Assembly: GCA_003663695.1 (NCBI GenBank)
Contig: QMUB01000055.1
Span: forward strand, 1 to 7,276
DNA from: Thermococci archaeon
GTDB lineage: Archaea; Methanobacteriota_B; Thermococci; Thermococcales; Thermococcaceae
Direction of reading: 5' to 3'
DNA length: 7,276 bases
Below are positions 1-4,731 of the stretch, piece after piece; the stretch's first letter is position 1; each line of letters starts with the position of its first letter. Position numbers and translations under genes: made by a program. A model generated the notes under the pieces. It searched no databases, had not been told where the DNA came from, and saw nothing but the letters and a program-made list of their open reading frames with translations.

Positions 1-2
1 AC

Positions 3-395
3 CCATACACTAACCTTGGTGCGGATTACGAGCACAACGACCCTCCACTGTGGGCGCTAACAAGGGGGCTTGTGATGATACTGAATCACAACCGCTCCAG
101 GAGAGTTCTTCCGAGTGCAGAGCTTCAGGAAGAAGTTTTAAACTACGCTCTGAGGCTCAACCTCCTCTGGCCCGAAAAAACCGAGGTCTGGGAGTGCAGG
201 GATGGAATCTGCGCTGTCTTTAGAGGCGAACTCAATGAAAAAGCGATTAAAGAGTTAAAGAGGGACGTCTGGGATGATGACATCGTGTTTTACCATGGAA
301 AGGGTATCATAATAGGCTACTCAAGGAAAAGAAAACTCGGGTACATCTGCACAAAAAGCAAAGATGAAAGAGAAATAATGACACTAATATCATGA
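3..395 (+). CDS. Unrecognised protein, 3' part of gene (5' end outside window)
   Basis: The frame ending in TGA at 393-395 stays open to the left edge of the window, giving about 130 visible residues. The upstream codons read like coding sequence (for example YTNLGADYEHNDPPLWALTR), so I take the gene as starting before the window. The alternative is a start at GTG 72 or ATG 75 behind the G-rich stretch AAGGGGG at 62-68, giving 107 or 106 residues. The protein is soluble, mixed alpha/beta in character and rich in charged residues. The middle has a Trp-rich patch (LLWPEKTEVWECRDGICAVF) with two cysteines four residues apart, and the C-terminus is basic (GYSRKRKLGYICTKSKDERE). No membrane segment, signal peptide or known catalytic motif is visible. 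I do not recognise the family and assign no function. It is convergent with the methyltransferase gene, and a T-rich stretch follows the stop. Confidence 0.7.
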   Translation, partial: PYTNLGADYEHNDPPLWALTRGLVMILNHNRSRRVLPSAELQEEVLNYALRLNLLWPEKTEVWECRDGICAVFRGELNEKAIKELKRDVWDDDIVFYHGKGIIIGYSRKRKLGYICTKSKDEREIMTLIS

Positions 396-397
396 TT

Positions 398-413
398 CCC
401 TTTCTTTATTTTG
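398..413 (+). terminator. T-rich archaeal-type terminator of the first gene
   Basis: Directly after the TGA at 393-395 the + strand runs TTCCCTTTCTTTATTTTG, a pyrimidine tract with several T runs and no stem. Archaeal RNA polymerase terminates at such T-rich tracts without needing a hairpin. Position and composition support the call; use in vivo is inferred. Confidence 0.45.
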
Positions 414-504
414 CTATTCAAAGACTTCGAGTTATATTCCTTAAGATGCTCCTAATTTCCCAACAAGCCCCATAAGAATCCTGTATTTGTCAGAATATTT
501 TTCA

Positions 505-609
505 CCTAGTTCCCATCAAAGCCAAAATTGGTTTAGAAGCACGTGGATGGTCGCTCATGTGAATATCCAACAAGCACGACACACAATTAAAGACGTAATG
601 GGAACTAGG
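505..609. repeat. Perfect 12-bp inverted repeat spanning 105 bp in convergent spacer
   Basis: CCTAGTTCCCAT at 505-516 is the exact reverse complement of ATGGGAACTAGG at 598-609, with 81 bp between the arms. A degenerate direct copy lies upstream at about 451-469 (CCTAATTTCCCAACAAGCC against CCTAGTTCCCATCAAAGCC at 505-523). Inside the arms is a second small repeat, AAGCACG at 537-543 and 572-578. The right arm ends one base before the methyltransferase stop codon (TAA on the - strand, 611-613). No open frame or transposase fits inside, and I see no target-site duplication outside the arms. Possible readings are a short non-autonomous element or its remnant, a binding site pair, or a long-range RNA stem in the 3' region of either convergent transcript. 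The repeat itself is directly visible; its nature is not known. Confidence 0.7.
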
Positions 610-610
610 G

Positions 611-1753
611 TTATAATTTTTCCGTTATTATTGCTCTATTCCCAAACTGGAATACGTACGCTCTCCTCTCGCCCTTTAGATTCATCTCCACACGGCGTTT
701 GAAGTTGTAGTACTCCCTATCAGGGATGCTTATCCTCAGGGTTGCCCTTCCAAAGCCCTCCCTCTTCAGAAAGTCGTTTATCCTCATCGGGTGGAAGGGA
801 ACGATGCCAAGCACGTGATAAGCCGCCTTTAAATATTCACTCCCGATCTCCTCATCAGCCGTTGCCAAAATCCTTCTCTTTTCACGCATCAGCATCTTCA
901 AGCTACCCCTCACCTTGTGAAAGAGCTCGTTGATTAAATCGGCATAGTGCACGCTCTGGGGAATCTCATATATGTACCTCCCAACTTCCGTGCTCCACTC
1001 TACGATGTCTTCAAGGCTTTCATCGCTTTCCAGGCGCACCCCTTTTGGAAGCATCACCGCGGAGCGCTCCGCTCTAGCAAGCGGCTCAAAATAGAATGTT
1101 AAACGATTTAAATGACCGTAGAGGTCAATATACTCAAATTCTCCCTTCCAGGGAATTTTTTCACGCCGGATTTGGGGGGGCAGATCAAAGATGAATGCAT
1201 CCGTTTTGTGCTTGTAGGCTTCGTAAATTTGAACGGGGCTCGGGAGTAGGTCTTCAAGCCTTCTCTCGGGCATCTCGGGGGGACGTGCGGGATCCGAGAA
1301 TATTATATCCGCATCGATCCTATCCACAATTTCTTTTTTGAGAGAGTCTCCATTTATGAAAGTTATTTTATCTTTAACCCCATATTTCTCCGCATTTTTC
1401 ATAGCATAAAAGAGCTTTCTCTCATCTATATCAACGGCGTAAGCCTTCTCCGCATATCTCGCGAAGAATATGAGCTGTATTCCAATTCCACAGCTCACAT
1501 CGGCAATACTCTCGGGTCTCAAGCGCTCGGCTCTATATCTCGCCACCACCTCATGAGTAGAGTAGCGCAGACCGCTTAAATCCATCCATAGATCATCCCT
1601 TGAGAATTTATCCCTTGCCTTGATCCTAGCTCTCGCAATCTCAATGATCTCATCAGCTGTATCCCTGGGAAGTTCTCTCCTTATCTTTCTCTCTTCCCAT
1701 CCTCTTTTAATCAACTCCACAGCAAGTTTTATGTGGCTTTCTTCAATCTCCAT
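611..1753 (-). CDS. Class I SAM-dependent methyltransferase with C-terminal THUMP-like domain, probably RNA-directed
   Basis: 380 residues. Residues 1-70 are a helical, charged N-terminal part. A Rossmann-type methyltransferase core follows: motif I DVSCGIG (85-91), acidic ribose-binding residue in YAVDID (D108), GDS at 135-137, and a motif-IV DPAR at 154-157, where D-P-P-Y/F would be usual. DPAR and the C-terminal part (about 260-378, with YEIPQSVHYAD and a final basic Y-V-F-Q-F-G strand) resemble the bacterial and archaeal methyltransferase family carrying a THUMP-like domain, so an RNA substrate is likely, but the exact target is unknown. The start ATG at 1753 has GGTGGGG (1762-1756) just upstream and a TATA box at 1784-1792. 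The gene is divergent from csl4 and convergent with the unknown first gene. Family call is good; substrate is inference. Confidence 0.85.
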   Translation of the reverse strand: MEIEESHIKLAVELIKRGWEERKIRRELPRDTADEIIEIARARIKARDKFSRDDLWMDLSGLRYSTHEVVARYRAERLRPESIADVSCGIGIQLIFFARYAEKAYAVDIDERKLFYAMKNAEKYGVKDKITFINGDSLKKEIVDRIDADIIFSDPARPPEMPERRLEDLLPSPVQIYEAYKHKTDAFIFDLPPQIRREKIPWKGEFEYIDLYGHLNRLTFYFEPLARAERSAVMLPKGVRLESDESLEDIVEWSTEVGRYIYEIPQSVHYADLINELFHKVRGSLKMLMREKRRILATADEEIGSEYLKAAYHVLGIVPFHPMRINDFLKREGFGRATLRISIPDREYYNFKRRVEMNLKGERRAYVFQFGNRAIITEKL

Positions 1754-1783
1754 AACCCCACCAAAAATGAATAATGTCCTGGA

Positions 1784-1792
1784 GTTTTAAAC
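1784..1792 (-). promoter_or_regulatory. TATA box for the methyltransferase gene
   Basis: On the - strand GTTTAAAAC (palindromic) is centred about 35 bases before the ATG at 1753. Archaeal transcription starts roughly 25 bases after the TATA centre, predicting a start near 1763 and a very short leader that still holds the GGTGGGG ribosome binding site. Position-based inference. Confidence 0.55.
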
Positions 1793-1806
1793 ATATCTCT
1801 GCTGTT

Positions 1807-1846
1807 GGGATGAGGGGGGAGTTAGCAAGGTTGAGGGGGTTAAGCT
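1807..1846 (+). repeat. G-rich imperfect tandem repeat in the divergent promoter spacer
   Basis: Two similar G-rich units follow each other: GGATGAGGGGGGAGTTAGC (1808-1826) and GGTTGAGGGGGTTAAGC (1829-1845). They lie between the two divergent promoters, upstream of both TATA boxes. Four G runs of 3, 6, 2 and 5 are present. The resemblance is visible but imperfect; a role is not established. Confidence 0.35.
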
Positions 1847-1910
1847 GTTTTTACGCCCTACCAAGGCAACCACCATTGTTATCCGGGCAACATCACATAC
1901 CATAAATAAA

Positions 1911-1918
1911 TTTAAAAG
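1911..1918 (+). promoter_or_regulatory. TATA box for the csl4-DUF2067-rpoL operon
   Basis: TTTAAAAG at 1911-1918 is preceded by the A-rich AAATAAA, suitable as a BRE. Its centre is about 37 bases before the GTG at 1952, predicting transcription start near 1940, right at the GAGGTG ribosome binding site, so the leader would be about 12 nt. An upstream alternative, CATAAATAAA at 1901-1910, would give a leader about 8 nt longer. Confidence 0.55.
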
Positions 1919-1951
1919 CAAAGCTCCTAAATCATCTCTGAGGTGGAAGCG

Positions 1952-2542
1952 GTGCACGAAAAAAAGGCTGTAAAAGAGGGAGATTTCGTTCTTCCTGGTG
2001 ACTATCTCGGAGTTATAGAAGAATTCTTGCCCGGAGAGGGTGTGATTGAAGAAAATGGTGAGCTCTATGCTACAATGCCCGGGAAGGTTAAGATAAATTC
2101 AGAGAAGATGGAGATAAGTATTGAACCCGCCACGGATACACCTCCCATCCCGAAGGTCGGAGATATTCTGCTTGCAAAGGTCGTGGATGTAAAGCCACAG
2201 GTGGCCATAGTGGAGATTCTGCGGATAGAAGGAAGGATGGATTATAGAGATTTAGCAACCTCAAAACTAGCCGGAATACATGTTTCACAAGCTAAAAATG
2301 GCTTTGTCGAAGATATGAGCAAAGAATTCAAAATAGGGGATATAGTGAGGGCAAAGGTTCTGAGTGCTGAAAAGAGCCCAATACAGCTGACGACCAGGGA
2401 GCCTAGCTTGGGTGTCATTTTCGCCCTGTGCTCCAGATGTAGAACCCCATTGGTAAGGAAGGGCAATCAGCTGATATGCCCCGCATGCGGGAGCGTTGAA
2501 ACCAGAAAAATATCAAGCATGTACCGGAAGATAAGGGTGTAG
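1952..2542 (+). CDS. csl4: Exosome complex RNA-binding subunit Csl4
   Basis: 196 residues, the usual length for archaeal Csl4. It forms, with Rrp4, the RNA-binding cap on the Rrp41/Rrp42 ring of the archaeal exosome, which degrades and tails RNA from the 3' end in the cytoplasm; Csl4 also links DnaG to the complex. Domains are in the expected order: N-terminal beta domain (about 9-60, DFVLPGDYLGVIEEFLPGEG), S1 RNA-binding domain (about 67-150, VGDILLAKVVDVKP to IQLTTRE), then a zinc ribbon with CSRC (C160, C163) and CPAC (C176, C179), all four ligands present. I chose GTG 1952 over GTG 1943 because GAGGTG at 1940-1945 sits 6 nt before it and the earlier start would overlap that site. First gene of an operon; the DUF2067 ATG follows the stop by 3 nt. 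Confidence 0.95.
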   Translation: MHEKKAVKEGDFVLPGDYLGVIEEFLPGEGVIEENGELYATMPGKVKINSEKMEISIEPATDTPPIPKVGDILLAKVVDVKPQVAIVEILRIEGRMDYRDLATSKLAGIHVSQAKNGFVEDMSKEFKIGDIVRAKVLSAEKSPIQLTTREPSLGVIFALCSRCRTPLVRKGNQLICPACGSVETRKISSMYRKIRV

Positions 2543-2545
2543 TTG

Positions 2546-3178
2546 ATGAAAGCGGGTAAAAAAGTAATTATGATCCATGTGAAGGATGATTTAGAGAAGG
2601 AAGAGATAATGAGAGAGATTGAGCGGCTCAACCTGCCCGCATTTATATACGTTCATGGAAAGCTCAACTCCCTGAAAATCAACATACAGGGGACAAAGGA
2701 CGAGATCAGGGAAGCCATGCAGAAAATCAGGGAGATTCAAAAAAGGGTTCACGCGAGGCTCTATGCAAATAAAAGGGGATTCTATGAATACACGCTCGAT
2801 GATATATTCAGAGGAGCCCAAACCACAGTCTCAGCTCCGATACTTTTGAAAACGCTCGAGCTCATGGGGGAGGATGTGAGGTTCGATGGGGTAAAGCTTA
2901 AAACATCCCTTCCATGGGGAGAAATTGTGGAGCTCTCTAGGAGAATGGGTGATGTTCTGAGTCAGATCTCCCTCCAAACCACGAGGCAGATAAGGGAAGT
3001 GGTAATCCCTGTGGCTGTCGTTTATAATTTAGACCCCGAAGAGGTCCTTGAAAGGTTGATGGAGATTGGAGCCGTAGAATTCAAAGAGGATAAGTTTAAA
3101 TATGAACTCGTTAAAAATAAGGAGCAAGCTTTGGAAATGATCATCAAAAATCTGGAGGATGAAGGAAATGAAGATTGA
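2546..3178 (+). CDS. DUF2067 family protein, archaeal, unknown function
   Basis: 210 residues. I recognise the archaeal DUF2067 family, often found beside csl4 and rpoL; its biochemical role is not established. The N-terminal half looks like a small alpha/beta fold ([20 protein letters not shown], strand [11 protein letters not shown]) followed by a long basic helix (about 55-75, RKR-rich), the kind of surface that could bind nucleic acid. The C-terminal half is helical with an acidic tail (NLEDEGNED) and no cysteine cluster or catalytic signature. ATG 2546 was chosen over TTG 2543 because GGGTG at 2535-2539 is 6 nt upstream. It starts 3 nt after the csl4 stop and its last 11 nt overlap rpoL, so the three are probably translated from one mRNA, suggesting a role linked to RNA turnover or transcription (inference). 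Confidence 0.85.
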   Translation: MKAGKKVIMIHVKDDLEKEEIMREIERLNLPAFIYVHGKLNSLKINIQGTKDEIREAMQKIREIQKRVHARLYANKRGFYEYTLDDIFRGAQTTVSAPILLKTLELMGEDVRFDGVKLKTSLPWGEIVELSRRMGDVLSQISLQTTRQIREVVIPVAVVYNLDPEEVLERLMEIGAVEFKEDKFKYELVKNKEQALEMIIKNLEDEGNED

Positions 3179-3455
3179 GGTCATAAAGAAGGAGGATAAT
3201 TTAATGGAGTTCTATCTGGAGGGAGAAACCCACACTTTCGCCAACCTGCTGGTTGAGAGGCTGCACAGGAACAAGCACGTGATCTTCGCTGCCTACACCA
3301 TAGAACACCCAATACTCATGGCGGAAAAGCCGAAGTTTAAGGTAAAAACCGATGGAAAGGTAAAACCGGAGGAAGCCCTTGAGAAAGCAGCGCAGGAGAT
3401 ATTCGATGATGCCAAGAAAGTTCTTGATAAATGGGAAGGGACTATAAAGAAATGA
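3168..3455 (+). CDS. rpoL: DNA-directed RNA polymerase subunit L (Rpo11/RpoL)
   Basis: 95 residues, the standard Thermococcales length. Counterpart of eukaryotic Rpb11/AC19; it pairs with subunit D to form the assembly platform of archaeal RNA polymerase. The family signature is clear: [20 protein letters not shown], then THTFANLL (21-28), AAYTIEHP (41-48) and the C-terminal dimerisation helix [16 protein letters not shown] 3168 was preferred to ATG 3159: it gives the conserved MKIEVI start, and GGAGG at 3154-3158 lies 9 nt upstream of it but directly abuts ATG 3159. The gene begins inside the end of the DUF2067 frame (11-nt overlap), so translation is likely coupled. A T-rich tract follows the stop. 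Confidence 0.96.
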   Translation: MKIEVIKKEDNLMEFYLEGETHTFANLLVERLHRNKHVIFAAYTIEHPILMAEKPKFKVKTDGKVKPEEALEKAAQEIFDDAKKVLDKWEGTIKK

Positions 3456-3470
3456 CTCTCTTTTCTCCTC
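3456..3470 (+). terminator. Pyrimidine/T-rich tract after rpoL
   Basis: CTCTCTTTTCTCCTC follows the rpoL TGA immediately. It may terminate a share of operon transcripts. The next gene starts only 36 nt after the rpoL stop, so read-through is also likely. A weak TATA-like ACTATAAAGA at 3441-3450, inside the end of rpoL, could provide a separate promoter for that gene. Confidence 0.3.
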
Positions 3471-3491
3471 TAAATTTTCAAAGTGATTGTT

Positions 3492-3878
3492 ATGAAGTAC
3501 TCAATGGACTTTACGGATAAAAACCTCTCAAAGCTCGGGGATTCACTGGCGAATTTCATATTCTCGCTGGCTCTCAGTGAGTACATGGATAAGCCAAGCG
3601 GCGGGAGAGTCCCCAATGCATCCCTGACCGTGGCGATGGATAGGGCCAAGCTCCAAAAATACGTTCCTCCCAGAACAGATAAGCACGGAAAGGGCGACAT
3701 AGCGGAGGCGATAATAGCTTATGCGTGGCTTGAGAATGCCCTGAGTATGGAAGAAGCTGTTGAAATTTTAAAGTCAAACTTCACAGAGGATATCATGCAC
3801 CCAACCAGAAAAAAGGAAGCCATAGGGGTTGCATTTGGGGAGCTTTTAAGGGTTATAAAAGAAAGACTGGAGCTCTGA
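3492..3878 (+). CDS. Archaeal RNase III-like domain protein
   Basis: 128 residues, consisting only of an RNase III-type helical domain with no double-stranded RNA-binding domain. I recognise the short archaeal RNase III-related family of Thermococcales. Visible signature elements are LSKLGDSLANF (12-22, D17) and KGDIAEAIIAYAWLE (67-81, D69 and E72), matching the two acidic motifs of RNase III. However, the first acidic residue of the bacterial signature (Glu, four before the GD aspartate) is Ser13 here, so cleavage activity cannot be assumed. A very conserved-looking basic stretch PPRTDKHGKGD lies in between. ATG 3492 was chosen over GTG 3483 because GTGAT at 3483-3487 is a ribosome binding site 4 nt upstream. 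It lies 36 nt after rpoL on the same strand, so it may belong to the same operon; its stop is one base from that of the convergent TIM-barrel gene. Confidence 0.8.
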   Translation: MKYSMDFTDKNLSKLGDSLANFIFSLALSEYMDKPSGGRVPNASLTVAMDRAKLQKYVPPRTDKHGKGDIAEAIIAYAWLENALSMEEAVEILKSNFTEDIMHPTRKKEAIGVAFGELLRVIKERLEL

Positions 3879-3879
3879 A

Positions 3880-4689
3880 TCATAGACTCCTCAAAAGATT
3901 TAGCATGTCTCTTTTGTTTGGAAGCTTGCGGAATTTTTCTGGGTCTTTTATCTTCACGAGTATGGGAAGTCCATCCGTAAACATCTTCATGAGCTTTCCG
4001 AAGGGAATTTTCCCCTCCCCGGGCAGGAGGTGCAGATCGCCGACACCATACGCGAGAGCATCTAGGGGCTCCACCTGTGGCGTGAGCTTCCCAAAGTTAT
4101 CGTGAACCAGCAGCAGAATCGCCTTGTCGACCCCGAGCTTTACATCCTCAAGGAATTTCTCCTCATCCCCCTGGGCACTCAGAAATGCATGCCCAACGTC
4201 AAGGGCAAAACCCACATTGTCCTTGTTTACGTTCTCCACGACATAGAGCGTATCTTTAACGCTGAAAGTGTTCTCAAGGGCTATCTTGATACCGGAATTC
4301 TCCGCAAGGCTTGCAAGCTCTGTAATTGCCTCTATCTCCAGATCCAGCCTTCCCGCTCTCCCGCTCTGCATCACAATTACCTTGGCACCCAGGTTTATTG
4401 CAAGGTCGACTATGGATTTGGCAACCTTAAAGTGCCTTGAATAGTAAATGTGATCCCTGAGGTTAACGGACATTGGCATTCTAAATATGTAGTCTATGCC
4501 AACGCCTCTAAGGGTTGTCTCCACATGCTTGAGCTTTCCCTCGACGACTTTTCCATTTTTTATCAGACCCAGCGTATGCGGAAATATCTCCACAAAGTCA
4601 TACTGTTTGATCTTCATATCGGCAAGGACAGACGCCAGGGTTTTGTCCCTGTTTACAAACTGTGGGTATATGCTTACTCCTACTCTCAT
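3880..4689 (-). CDS. Xylose isomerase-like TIM-barrel protein (sugar phosphate isomerase/epimerase or AP-endonuclease family 2)
   Basis: 269 residues, a full-length single TIM barrel. Barrel strand motifs carrying the usual metal and catalytic residues are visible in order: DFVEIFPH (E34), KVIVMQSGR, IALENTF (E139), FALDVGHAFL (D164, H167), LLVHDNFG (H196, D197), and GDLHLLPGEGKIPF (D218, H220, G224-G226). The family contains sugar isomerases, epimerases and endonuclease IV; the substrate cannot be told from sequence. The last strand reads LPILVKIKD, where many relatives carry a metal-binding Glu (LEIKD-like), so one ligand may be missing. ATG 4689 was chosen over GTG 4698 because AGGTG (4700-4696) sits 6 nt before it. 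It has its own TATA box just after the trkH stop and ends one base from the RNase III-like gene stop. Confidence 0.82.
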   Translation of the reverse strand: MRVGVSIYPQFVNRDKTLASVLADMKIKQYDFVEIFPHTLGLIKNGKVVEGKLKHVETTLRGVGIDYIFRMPMSVNLRDHIYYSRHFKVAKSIVDLAINLGAKVIVMQSGRAGRLDLEIEAITELASLAENSGIKIALENTFSVKDTLYVVENVNKDNVGFALDVGHAFLSAQGDEEKFLEDVKLGVDKAILLLVHDNFGKLTPQVEPLDALAYGVGDLHLLPGEGKIPFGKLMKMFTDGLPILVKIKDPEKFRKLPNKRDMLNLLRSL

Positions 4690-4720
4690 CTCTAACACCT
4701 AATCATTATTCCGCCGTTCA

Positions 4721-4730
4721 CTATAAAAAG
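4721..4730 (-). promoter_or_regulatory. TATA box for the TIM-barrel gene (overlaps trkH 3' flank)
   Basis: CTTTTTATAG on the - strand starts one base after the trkH stop codon (TAA, 4734-4732). Its centre is about 36 bases before ATG 4689, as expected for an archaeal promoter. Its T5 run could also act as the trkH terminator, so one element may serve both purposes. Confidence 0.55.
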
Positions 4731-4731
4731 A

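Noticed and set aside
72..83. C/D box small RNA suggested by GTGATGA followed by CTGA
   Set aside because: The two boxes are only two bases apart, leaving no guide sequence, and they lie within a coding frame.
505..609. Intact insertion sequence bounded by the 12-bp inverted repeat
   Set aside because: The 81-bp interior has no transposase frame and no target-site duplication is visible outside the arms.
440..610. CRISPR remnant suggested by repeated CCTA(G/A)TTCCCA
   Set aside because: Only two or three short copies, in mixed orientation with uneven spacing, and unlike the Thermococcales CRISPR repeats I know.
487..702. Open frame of 71 codons on the + strand crossing the repeat spacer
   Set aside because: Half of it lies antisense in the methyltransferase gene, the rest covers the inverted repeat; no ribosome binding site and a composition unlike the neighbouring genes.
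1754..1951. Structured RNA gene or riboswitch in the divergent spacer
   Set aside because: No strong stem-loop series or known aptamer pattern, and the predicted leaders on both sides are only about 10 nt long.
4102..4440. Open frame of 112 codons on the + strand opposite the TIM-barrel gene
   Set aside because: Lies entirely antisense to a gene with clear family motifs; its residues (Cys/Leu/Tyr-rich, no motif) look like a shadow frame.
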